From the NCBI RefSeq assembly GCF_001427385.1, contig NZ_LMGJ01000012.1, forward strand, positions 595,107-659,106: DNA of 64,000 nucleotides, in the 5' to 3' direction. The translations under genes and the position numbers were made by a program. Origin of the DNA: Mesorhizobium sp. Root157 (lineage in GTDB: Bacteria > Pseudomonadota > Alphaproteobacteria > Rhizobiales > Rhizobiaceae). The first letter of the stretch is position 1, and each line of letters starts with the position of its first letter. Positions 29,113-37,511 of the stretch are shown here, in pieces. Below the pieces are notes generated by a model. It worked only from the letters and a program-made list of their open reading frames with translations. It did not search any database and was not told the origin of the DNA.

Positions 29113-29490
29113 TCAGTCCGGCTTGGCGATGTGCCAGACGCCGCCGACGCCGTCGCCGGTCAGGTCGCCGGCCTTCTGGTCTTTGATGAACGTGTAGACC
29201 GGCTTGCCGTCATAAGCCCACATCTTGGTGCCGTCGGTGCGGTCGACAAGCGTCCAGTCGCCTTCGGCCTTGGCGTCTGCTTCCGCCTTCAGCGGCGGCC
29301 AATTGGTCGCGCATTTGTCGTAGCAGTTGGTCTTGCCGGCTTCGTCCTTGTCATAGGTGTAAAGCGTCATGCCCTTGGCATCGGTGAAGATCTTGCTGCC
29401 GCCGGCATCGGCCTCCATCCATGCCGTTGCCGCAAAGCTCGCCGCTGTGCTGAGCAAGAGCGCGGCCAGTCCGACTGTGATCGCCTTCAT
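29113..29490 (-). CDS. secreted COG4315-type repeat protein
   Basis: 125 residues with a signal peptide (cleavage near ASFAA, residue 20). Two repeats around an aromatic-Tyr-x-x-D core, TLYTYDKDEAGKTNCYDKC and PVYTFIKD, match the family of predicted periplasmic or lipoproteins with Yx(F/W)xxD motifs. Cys58 and Cys62 may form a disulfide. There is no lipobox cysteine at the cleavage site, so it is probably soluble. Function unknown. Confidence 0.78.
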   Translation of the reverse strand: MKAITVGLAALLLSTAASFAATAWMEADAGGSKIFTDAKGMTLYTYDKDEAGKTNCYDKCATNWPPLKAEADAKAEGDWTLVDRTDGTKMWAYDGKPVYTFIKDQKAGDLTGDGVGGVWHIAKPD

Positions 29491-29669
29491 GATTATTCTC
29501 CCTGGGATCGCTTGAAAGGGTCAACGAGGCGCACGCGCCTGCGCGGCCTCACTGTACGAACGTGCTGCCGTCCGGCTTTCTTCCCGGCAGCGGCGACTTG
29601 CCACGCAACTGTGACTGGAAGACCTGCCTGCCTGCGGCTATGTGAAAGTCGGCAAACTGGAACGGCGAC

Positions 29670-30416
29670 ATGGCTTTGGACATCGGTTACGTCAGTGCGG
29701 TCGCAGCTGGGGCGCTCTCGTTCCTGTCACCCTGCGTGCTGCCACTGGTGCCGCCATACCTGTGTTATATGGCAGGCGTTTCGGTCGATGATTTCCGCGG
29801 CAATGCCGGCGCTGCCGCCAAGGCTGGTGCGCGCGGCGCGCTGATTGCCGCCTCGGTCGCCTTCGTCCTCGGTTTCTCGACGGTGTTTGTGGCGCTTGGC
29901 GCCGGCGCTTCCACCATCGGTCGGCTGCTGCGCGTCTGGCAGGAGCCGTTGGCCATGGCCGCCGGCGTTCTCATCATCGTCATGGGCCTGAACTTCCTCG
30001 GCGTTCTGCGCATTCCGCTTTTGTCGCGCGAGGCCCGCTTCCAGAGCCAGGGCAAGCCGGCCAGCGTCGTGGCGGCCTACGTCATGGGCCTCGCCTTCGC
30101 CTTCGGCTGGACGCCGTGCATCGGGCCTGTGCTGGGACCGATCCTGACCCTTGCCGGCGGGCGTGAAACGGTTGGCGAAGGCGCGCTGCTGCTTGCCGCC
30201 TATTCGCTTGGGCTTGGCATCCCGTTCCTGATAGCCGCGCTGTTTTCCGGTGCCTTCATGCGCTTCCTCGGCAGGTTCCGCGTCCATCTCGGCCGTGTCG
30301 AAAAGGCGATGGGCGCGCTTTTGGTGGTTGCCGGCGTGTTCTTCCTTACCGGAGGTGTCCAGGCGGTGTCCTACTGGCTTCTGGAGAACTTCCCCGTACT
30401 GGGACGGCTGGGATAG
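29670..30416 (+). CDS. ccdA: cytochrome c biogenesis protein CcdA
   Basis: 248 residues, six hydrophobic segments. Carries electrons across the inner membrane to periplasmic thioredoxin-like proteins for cytochrome c maturation. The paired redox cysteines lie in the first and fourth helices: LSFLSPCVLPLVPPYL and FGWTPCIGPVLGPIL, each with the family's Pro pattern. Monocistronic; starts at ATG 29670. Confidence 0.93.
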   Translation: MALDIGYVSAVAAGALSFLSPCVLPLVPPYLCYMAGVSVDDFRGNAGAAAKAGARGALIAASVAFVLGFSTVFVALGAGASTIGRLLRVWQEPLAMAAGVLIIVMGLNFLGVLRIPLLSREARFQSQGKPASVVAAYVMGLAFAFGWTPCIGPVLGPILTLAGGRETVGEGALLLAAYSLGLGIPFLIAALFSGAFMRFLGRFRVHLGRVEKAMGALLVVAGVFFLTGGVQAVSYWLLENFPVLGRLG

Positions 30417-30560
30417 CGATAGGTCCCGTCGTCGGGCGACCCGCTGATCAAGTGTCGGCTGCTCTGCCGATACTCACCCGAATTTAACCGCATTGGTGCA
30501 GCAAGGCGGCGGTGCTACATAGCGCTGATCCGTGCAATCAAATTCCCCCGGTTGTCATCC

Positions 30561-31910
30561 ATGAGCCAACGTTCCTGCCTGTCGATCATCCTTGCCGCCG
30601 GCGAGGGCACGCGCATGAAGAGCGCTGTGCCGAAGGTGCTGCACAAAATTGCCAGTTTACCGATGGTGGCGCACGTCATCAAGGCCGCCGAAGATGCGGG
30701 CACGGGCAAATTGGCGCTGGTCATCGGCCACGGCGCCGACCAGATGCGCGAGGCGGCGGCGAAATTCGCTCCACAGGCAGAGACCTTCGTGCAGGAACAG
30801 CGCCTCGGCACCGCACATGCTGTGCTCGCCGCTCGCGCCGCCATCGGGCGCGGTCACGACGACGTGCTGGTGATGTTCGGCGATACGCCCTTGATCGATC
30901 CCGGTGCGCTCACCGTCGCCAGGCTCAAGCTCGCGGAAGGAGCGGCGGTGGTCGTCATCGGCTTTCGCACCGACAACCCGTCCGGCTATGGCAGGCTGAT
31001 CGAGAAAGGGGGTAGGATCGTCGCCATCCGCGAGGAAAAGGATGCCAGCGCCGACGAGCGCGCCATCACCTTCTGCAATGGCGGCCTGATGGCGCTCGCC
31101 GGCAAGCATGCGCTTTCCCTGCTCGATGCGGTCGGCAACGCCAATGCCAAGGGCGAATACTACCTCACCGATGTTGTCGAGATCGCAAGCCGCAGGGGCC
31201 TCGAAGTCGTCGCCACCGAAGCGAGCTTCGAAAATGCGCTGGGCATCAACAACCGTGCCGAGTTGGCCGAGGCGGAAGCCATCTGGCAAAAGCGCCGCCG
31301 CCGCGAGGCGATGCTTTCCGGCGTGGCGCTGATTGCGCCCGATACGGTGTTTTTCTCGCACGACACCGAGATCGGTGCCGATACCGTGGTCGAGCCCAAT
31401 GTCTGGTTCGGCCCGGGTGTCCACATCGAGACGGGAGCCACGATCCACGCTTTCAGCCATCTGGAAGGCGCAACAGTCGCATCCGGCTGCGAGGTAGGCC
31501 CCTTTGCCCGCCTGCGCCCCGGAGCCGACCTCAAGACCAAGGCCAAGGTCGGCAATTTCTGCGAGGTCAAGAAGGCGGTGGTCGAGAAGGGCGCCAAGGT
31601 CAACCACCTGACCTATATCGGCGACGCGGTCATCGGCGCAGGCGCCAACATCGGCGCGGGAACCATCACCTGCAATTACGACGGCTATTCGAAATTCCTC
31701 ACCGAGATCGGTGAAAATGCCTTCATCGGCTCGAATTCCTCGCTTGTCGCGCCGGTTTCGATCGGCAATGGCGCTTATGTCGCCTCGGGCAGCGTCATTA
31801 CCGAAAGCGTGCCGGACGACGCGCTGGCGTTCGGGCGCGCCCGCCAGAAGACGCTGCCCGGCAAGGCGAAGGAACTGCGGGCACGGCGTGCCGATGCTGC
31901 GAAGAAGTAA
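30561..31910 (+). CDS. glmU: bifunctional GlcNAc-1-P uridyltransferase / GlcN-1-P acetyltransferase
   Basis: 449 residues. Makes UDP-GlcNAc for peptidoglycan and lipid A. N-terminal nucleotidyltransferase with [11 protein letters not shown] near residue 10 and the KVLHKIA block; C-terminal left-handed beta helix with hexapeptide repeats and the acetyltransferase signature [16 protein letters not shown]. The ATG at 30561 is chosen over the TTG at 30552. glmS follows after about 160 bases in the same direction, grouping two steps of amino-sugar synthesis. Confidence 0.97.
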   Translation: MSQRSCLSIILAAGEGTRMKSAVPKVLHKIASLPMVAHVIKAAEDAGTGKLALVIGHGADQMREAAAKFAPQAETFVQEQRLGTAHAVLAARAAIGRGHDDVLVMFGDTPLIDPGALTVARLKLAEGAAVVVIGFRTDNPSGYGRLIEKGGRIVAIREEKDASADERAITFCNGGLMALAGKHALSLLDAVGNANAKGEYYLTDVVEIASRRGLEVVATEASFENALGINNRAELAEAEAIWQKRRRREAMLSGVALIAPDTVFFSHDTEIGADTVVEPNVWFGPGVHIETGATIHAFSHLEGATVASGCEVGPFARLRPGADLKTKAKVGNFCEVKKAVVEKGAKVNHLTYIGDAVIGAGANIGAGTITCNYDGYSKFLTEIGENAFIGSNSSLVAPVSIGNGAYVASGSVITESVPDDALAFGRARQKTLPGKAKELRARRADAAKK

Positions 31911-32067
31911 GCAATTCTGCTAACTGGATCGCAATGGCGATCTGGAAACATGTTGGGCTGCGGCGCGCTCTAAGCCATTGCTACGCAGCGAAATGGAATG
32001 TGACTTTCTGGGATGAGCGGCGCTTCCTAAACAGCGCCCATCGGATATCGGGTCGGGGGCAAGTCAA

Positions 32068-33894
32068 ATGTGCGGGATTGTAGCGATTGTTGGTCACACG
32101 CCGGTGGCGCCGCTGATCGTCGATGCGCTGAAGCGGCTGGAATATCGCGGCTATGATTCGGCCGGCGTCGCCACCATCGAACGCGGCGAACTTGCCCGCC
32201 GCCGGGCAGAGGGCAAGCTGGTCAACCTGGAAACGCGGCTGAAGAACGAACCGCTGTCGGGCACCATCGGCATCGGCCATACGCGCTGGGCAACGCACGG
32301 CGTTCCCAACGAAACCAATGCGCATCCGCACTTCTCCAACGGCGTCGCCATCGTCCACAACGGCATCATCGAGAATTTCGCCGAACTGCGCGATGAACTC
32401 ATTGCCGATGGCTACGAATTTTCCTCGCAGACCGACACCGAGGTCGTCGCCCATCTGATAGCCCGCGAAATGGCGCGCGGCGCCAAGCCGATCGAAGCCG
32501 CGCACAAAACCTTGAAGCGCCTGCAGGGTGCCTTTGCGCTCGCCATCATGTTCAAGGGCGACGAGGATCTGATCGTCGGCGCCCGCAACGGTCCGCCGCT
32601 GGCCGTCGGGCACGGCCAGGGCGAGATGTTCCTCGGCTCCGACGCCATTGCGCTCGCCCCCTTCACCAACTCGATCACCTATCTGGAAGATGGCGACTGG
32701 GCGGTCGTGCGCCGCAACGCGGTGTCGATCTTCGACATGGAAGGCAATGCGGTCGAGCGCAAGCGCCAGCAGTCGCTCGGCACCTCCTATCTGGTCGACA
32801 AGGGCAACCACCGCCATTTCATGGAAAAGGAAATCCATGAACAGCCGGAGGTGATTTCACACACGCTGGCGCATTACCTCGACTTCACCAACGGGGCGTC
32901 AAAGCCGCTCGACCTGCCGTTCGACTTCGCCAGGATCAACCGCCTCGCCATCTCGGCCTGCGGCACTGCCTATCTCGCCGGCCTCATCGGCAAATACTGG
33001 TTCGAGCGCTATGCCCGACTGCCGGTCGACATCGATATCGCCTCGGAATTCCGCTACCGCGAAATGCCGCTGTCGGCCAACGATGCCGCCCTGTTCATTT
33101 CGCAGTCGGGCGAAACCGCCGACACGCTGGCCTCGCTGCGCTATTGCCGCAAGGCGGGCATGAAGATCGGCGCGGTCGTCAATGTGCGCGAATCGACCAT
33201 CGCCCGCGAAGCGGACGTGACCTTGCCGACACTGGCCGGCCCGGAAATAGGCGTCGCCTCGACCAAGGCCTTCACGTGCCAGTTGTCGGTGATGGCGTCG
33301 CTTGCGGTGCGTGCGGCGGTCGCGCGCGGCACCATTTCCGCCGACGAGGAAAAGGCGCTGGTGCGCGCGCTCTCCGAAGCGCCGCGCTTCACCAACCAGG
33401 TGCTGCAGAAGCTGGACGGCCAGATCGAAAGACTGGCCCGCGAACTCACCCGCTACGAGCACGTCCTCTACCTTGGCCGCGACACCAACTTCCCGCTCGC
33501 CATGGAAGGGGCGCTGAAGCTCAAGGAAATCTCCTATATCCACGCCGAAGGTTATGCGGCGGGCGAACTGAAGCACGGTCCGATCGCGTTGATCGACGAG
33601 AAGATGCCGGTCATCGTCATCGCGCCGCACGACCGGATTTTCGAGAAAACCGTGTCGAACATGCAGGAAGTGGCGGCGCGCGGCGGCAAGATCATCCTCA
33701 TCACCGACGCCAAGGGTGCCGCGCAGGCGAGCGTGAACACGCTGGAGACGATCATTCTGCCGGACGTGCCCGAAATCATCACGCCGATCGTCTATGCGCT
33801 GCCGATCCAGTTGCTGGCCTATTTCACCGCCGTCTTCATGGGCACCGACGTCGACCAGCCCCGCAACCTCGCCAAGTCGGTGACGGTGGAGTAG
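32068..33894 (+). CDS. glmS: glutamine--fructose-6-phosphate aminotransferase (isomerizing)
   Basis: 608 residues, makes glucosamine-6-phosphate, the entry to UDP-GlcNAc. Class II glutaminase nucleophile Cys2 (MCGIVAIVGH), then two SIS sugar-isomerase domains (SACGTAYLAGL, SQSGETADTLASLRY, LKLKEISYIHAEGYAAGELKHG). C-terminal PRNLAKSVTVE is the conserved end that closes the active site. I see no ribozyme-like leader in the 157 bases upstream, as expected outside Firmicutes. Confidence 0.97.
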   Translation: MCGIVAIVGHTPVAPLIVDALKRLEYRGYDSAGVATIERGELARRRAEGKLVNLETRLKNEPLSGTIGIGHTRWATHGVPNETNAHPHFSNGVAIVHNGIIENFAELRDELIADGYEFSSQTDTEVVAHLIAREMARGAKPIEAAHKTLKRLQGAFALAIMFKGDEDLIVGARNGPPLAVGHGQGEMFLGSDAIALAPFTNSITYLEDGDWAVVRRNAVSIFDMEGNAVERKRQQSLGTSYLVDKGNHRHFMEKEIHEQPEVISHTLAHYLDFTNGASKPLDLPFDFARINRLAISACGTAYLAGLIGKYWFERYARLPVDIDIASEFRYREMPLSANDAALFISQSGETADTLASLRYCRKAGMKIGAVVNVRESTIAREADVTLPTLAGPEIGVASTKAFTCQLSVMASLAVRAAVARGTISADEEKALVRALSEAPRFTNQVLQKLDGQIERLARELTRYEHVLYLGRDTNFPLAMEGALKLKEISYIHAEGYAAGELKHGPIALIDEKMPVIVIAPHDRIFEKTVSNMQEVAARGGKIILITDAKGAAQASVNTLETIILPDVPEIITPIVYALPIQLLAYFTAVFMGTDVDQPRNLAKSVTVE

Positions 33895-34110
33895 GGAGTG
33901 TCGGGAATCCAGGCTTCGAAGCTGGCAACGCAGGAAGCTTGAACGTCACACCAGATGCGATGAAATGTCGTGCCAGTCAGGGTTGTTCTCCTTGATCGGC
34001 TTGATCTTCCGCTGACTGCGGCCTGAATCCCCAGGCCGTGCGCCGACAACTTCGCTGTTTCAAACTGCGGGCTGCTCGCCTAATGTTGCATTGCAACGAA
34101 GCGGGGAGCG

Positions 34111-34860
34111 ATGTCGGACATAGTCAAGACCTCAGCCATGACACGGCTCAGGAATTATTTCCTGACCGGGTTCATCGTCTGTGCCCCGCTGGCGATCACC
34201 GCCTACATCGCCTGGTCGTTTATCGGCTGGGTCGATTCCTGGGTGAAGCCCTATATCCCGGCCCGCTATAGCCCTGAAACCTATTTGTCGTTCCAGGTTC
34301 CCGGCTTTGGCCTGATCGTCGCGCTCGTCCTCATCACGCTGATCGGCTTCCTCACCGCCAACATCGTCGGCCGCGCCATCGTCAATTTCGGCGAGCGCCT
34401 GCTTGGCCGCATGCCCTTGGTGCGTGGCATCTACCGCTCGCTCAAGCAGATCTTCGAAACCATCCTGTCCAACAAGGGCGACATGTTCAGCGAGGTCGGC
34501 CTGGTCGAATATCCACGCAAGGATGTGTGGTCGCTGGTCTTCGTCGCCGGCGAAAAGCAGACCGAGATCAACGAGAAGCTGGATGCCGACGGCGACCCGC
34601 TCATCGCCGTTTTCATGCCGTGCACGCCCAATCCGACCACCGGCTTCCTCATGTATGTGCGCAAGTCCGAAGTCGTCATGCTCGACATGTCCATCGAGGA
34701 AGGCGCCCGCCTCATCGTCTCTGCCGGCCTTGTGCCGCCCGACATCAAGAAGAAACAGGTTGGTGCCAAGGGCGCGCCGCTGAAGATTTCCAACCCGACC
34801 CTGGAAGAAGCTCAGCCGGCGCGCAACAAACGCACCGCTTCGTCCCTGCCGAACAAGTAA
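34111..34860 (+). CDS. DUF502 family membrane protein
   Basis: 249 residues. Two membrane segments near residues 15-40 and 65-90, then the conserved block GRMPLVRGIYRSLKQIFETI and a soluble domain with PRKDVWSLVFVAGE and the PCTPNPTTGFLMYV signature. Function of the family is unknown. The last 49 bases overlap the 3' end of the convergent recG gene. Confidence 0.9.
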   Translation: MSDIVKTSAMTRLRNYFLTGFIVCAPLAITAYIAWSFIGWVDSWVKPYIPARYSPETYLSFQVPGFGLIVALVLITLIGFLTANIVGRAIVNFGERLLGRMPLVRGIYRSLKQIFETILSNKGDMFSEVGLVEYPRKDVWSLVFVAGEKQTEINEKLDADGDPLIAVFMPCTPNPTTGFLMYVRKSEVVMLDMSIEEGARLIVSAGLVPPDIKKKQVGAKGAPLKISNPTLEEAQPARNKRTASSLPNK

Positions 34861-36926
34861 AGCAAAAGCCGCAAGGCTTCGCCGCGCTGCGATTGCAGTT
34901 CGGGGTCTTGCGACAGGATCAGCCGCGCATCGTCGCGCGCCGCTTCGAGCAGGTCGCCATGCGCCTCGATGCGGGCGATCTGGAAACCCGGCGTTCCGGA
35001 CTGGCGCGTGCCCAGCACTTCGCCTTCGCCGCGCAGCTTGAGGTCTTCTTCGGCGATGACGAAGCCGTCTTCCGTCTCGCGCATCACCGACAATCTGCGC
35101 TTTGCCGTCTCGCCAAGCGGGTCCTTGTAGAGCAGTACGCAGGAGGAGGGCTTGTCGCCGCGCCCGACCCGCCCGCGCAACTGGTGCAGTTGGGCGAGCC
35201 CGAACCGCTCGGCATGCTCGATCACCATGATGGTGGCGTCCGGCACGTCGACGCCGACTTCGATGACTGTGGTGGCGATGAGGACTCGCGTGTCGCCTTC
35301 CTTGAAGGCACGCATCGCCTCGTCCTTGTCCGCGCCCTTCATGCGGCCATGGACGAGACCGAGCCGGTCGCCGAAAATCGGCTTCAGCGAAGCGAAACGG
35401 TCCTCCGCCGACATCAGCTTGATTTCTTCCGATTCTTCGACCAGCGGGCAGATCCAGTAGATCTTCTGCCCCTCCGCCACCGCATCGCGAATACGCCCGA
35501 CAAGTTCGTCCAGCCGTTCAAGCGGCAGGGTGACGGTGCGGATCGGCTGGCGGCCGGCAGGTTTTTCGGTGAGTTTCGAGGTGTCCATGTCGCCGAAGGC
35601 GGTGAGAACCAGCGTGCGGGGAATTGGGGTTGCCGTCATCACCAGCATGTCGGGCGCATCGCCCTTGGCTGTGATGGCAAGCCGCTGGTGCACGCCGAAA
35701 CGGTGCTGCTCGTCCACCACGGCAAAGACAAGGTTCCTGAACGTCACGCTTCCCTGGAACAGCGCATGCGTGCCGACGACGATGTCGATCGATCCGCCGG
35801 CAAGACCGGCAAGCGTCTCCGTGCGTTCGCGGCCCTTTTCGCGGCCGGTCAGGATGGCCGTCTTCAAGCCCGCCTGCGCCGCCAGCGGCGCGATGGTCGC
35901 CAGATGCTGGCGGGCGAGAATTTCGGTCGGCGCCATGAGAGCCGCCTGTCCGCCTGCTTCCACCGCGCGCGCCATGGCAAGCAGGGCGACCACGGTCTTG
36001 CCGGAGCCGACATCGCCTTGCAGCAGGCGTAGCATGCGTTCCGGTTCGGCGAGGTCTGCAAGTATCTCGGCAAGCGCTGCTTCCTGCGATCTGGTCAGCG
36101 AGTAGGGCAGGGCGGCGCGCAGCTTTTCCACGACGCGCCCGTCGCCGGTCAGCGGTCGCCCCGACAGGCGGCGCACCTTTGCCCGCACCAGCGCCAGCGA
36201 CACCTGGCCCGCCAGCAATTCGTCATAGGCGAGCCTGCGCCAGGCGGCTCCCTCCACCGCGACGTCAAGCGGGTCGGCGGGGTTGTGGACGCGTTCCAGC
36301 GCGGCGCGGAAGTCGGGAAAGCTGTGCTTGCGCATGAAGGCGCCGTCCTGCCATTCAGGCAAAACAGGCACCCGCTCCAGCGCCTGGGCGACGGCGCGGC
36401 GCAGCACCTTGCCGGACAATCCCGCCGTCAGCGGATAGACCGGCTCGACCAGCGGCAGATTGTGCGCCTCGCTGGCCAGCGCGATATGGTCGGGGTGTAC
36501 CATCGACGGGCGGCCGTTGAACCACTCCATGCGGCCCGACACCACGACCTGCTCGCCCTCCGGCATCGCCTTGTCCAGATAAGCCGCATGGGCATGGAAG
36601 AAGGTCAGCGTGATCTCGCCGGTATCGTCATGCGCATAGACCCGGTAGGGCACCGATCTGTTTCCGCGCGGCGGCGGCTGGTGGCGGTCGATGCGCACGT
36701 CCAGCGTCACGATCGCGCCCTCCGCCGCATAGGCGATGCCCGGCCGGTTGCGGCGGTCGATCACCGAATTGGGCAGCAGGAACGGAAGATCGCCAGCCCG
36801 CGCCGCCCTGTCGCCGAGGTCGGCCGGCAGCACGCGTTCGATCAGCGTCGCCACCTTCGGCCCGACGCCGGCCAGCGAAGTTATCGGCGCAAACAACGGA
36901 TCGAGCAGGGAAGGGCGCATGGCCAA
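34812..36926 (-). CDS. recG: ATP-dependent DNA helicase RecG
   Basis: 704 residues, remodels stalled forks and D-loops. N-terminal wedge OB-fold domain, then helicase motifs: Walker A LLQGDVGSGKTVVAL near residue 310, DEQH box in VVDEQHRFGVHQR, SATPIPRT-type motif III (TATPIPRTL), and QLRGRVGRG motif VI. The convergent overlap of 49 bases with the DUF502 gene means both C-terminal ends are read from the same DNA. Start ATG 36926 or 36920. Confidence 0.96.
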   Translation of the reverse strand: MAMRPSLLDPLFAPITSLAGVGPKVATLIERVLPADLGDRAARAGDLPFLLPNSVIDRRNRPGIAYAAEGAIVTLDVRIDRHQPPPRGNRSVPYRVYAHDDTGEITLTFFHAHAAYLDKAMPEGEQVVVSGRMEWFNGRPSMVHPDHIALASEAHNLPLVEPVYPLTAGLSGKVLRRAVAQALERVPVLPEWQDGAFMRKHSFPDFRAALERVHNPADPLDVAVEGAAWRRLAYDELLAGQVSLALVRAKVRRLSGRPLTGDGRVVEKLRAALPYSLTRSQEAALAEILADLAEPERMLRLLQGDVGSGKTVVALLAMARAVEAGGQAALMAPTEILARQHLATIAPLAAQAGLKTAILTGREKGRERTETLAGLAGGSIDIVVGTHALFQGSVTFRNLVFAVVDEQHRFGVHQRLAITAKGDAPDMLVMTATPIPRTLVLTAFGDMDTSKLTEKPAGRQPIRTVTLPLERLDELVGRIRDAVAEGQKIYWICPLVEESEEIKLMSAEDRFASLKPIFGDRLGLVHGRMKGADKDEAMRAFKEGDTRVLIATTVIEVGVDVPDATIMVIEHAERFGLAQLHQLRGRVGRGDKPSSCVLLYKDPLGETAKRRLSVMRETEDGFVIAEEDLKLRGEGEVLGTRQSGTPGFQIARIEAHGDLLEAARDDARLILSQDPELQSQRGEALRLLLYLFGRDEAVRLLRAG

Positions 36927-37205
36927 TGTCTATCGGCCAGAAGGGTTTAGGCAAGCGGAATGTCGCCGCCAAGTTTATGAAATAACTACACTTCTCGCAT
37001 TTTCTGTCGCTTCCTTTTCAGTCGTCTACGCGCCCAAGGTGTGGCATATTAATCTGGGAGCGACCTATGCACCCACAAGTCGCTTAATGCGTGGATCGAA
37101 ACCTTTTGAGTCGTCTATGAGTATGACATATGAACCCCCGATACTCATTCGGGGGTTCTGTCATGCCACAGTGGGTGACATGCAGACTCTTGCCGGAGAC
37201 GCCAA
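36927..37205. other. divergent intergenic region with direct repeat and hairpin
   Basis: The 279-base gap between recG and sdhE is AT-richer than its surroundings. It holds an imperfect 18-base direct repeat (ccttttcagtcgtctacg at about 37014 and ccttttgagtcgtctatg at about 37102) and a perfect 9-bp stem at 37132-37158 (gaacccccg / cgggggttc). Promoters of recG and sdhE must lie here. I see no gene. Confidence 0.5.
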
Positions 37206-37490
37206 ATGACCGGAACGACGAGAACGAGCGCAGGGCTGGAGCCCCGGCGCGCCAAGCTTCTGTTCCGTTCCTGGCATCGCGGCATGCGCGAGATGGATCT
37301 GATCCTCGGCCGCTTCGCCGATGCCCAGATCGACGCCTTGACCGGCGACGAGATCGACCAATATGAAAGGCTCCTCGACATTTCCGACACCGATCTTTTG
37401 CCGTGGATCACCGGCCAGCAGCCGATTCCCGAAGATCTCGGCCTGCCTGTCCTGCAAAAAGTTCTCGCCGCGCGCGACGCCTCCATCTGA
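37206..37490 (+). CDS. sdhE: succinate dehydrogenase assembly factor SdhE
   Basis: 94 residues. Helps attach FAD covalently to SdhA. The FAD-linked RGMRE motif is present in RSWHRGMREMD at about residues 22-32, followed by the family pattern DLILGRFAD and a C-terminal W-I-T-G-Q-Q-P block. Sits between recG and mfd, a placement kept in many Rhizobiales; mfd starts 21 bases after the stop. Confidence 0.93.
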   Translation: MTGTTRTSAGLEPRRAKLLFRSWHRGMREMDLILGRFADAQIDALTGDEIDQYERLLDISDTDLLPWITGQQPIPEDLGLPVLQKVLAARDASI

Positions 37491-37511
37491 ACGTCTTCGA
37501 AAAGCACCTTC

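Noticed and set aside
31911..32067. Possible glmS ribozyme/riboswitch upstream of glmS
   Set aside because: No conserved ribozyme core is visible, and the class is not expected in alphaproteobacteria.
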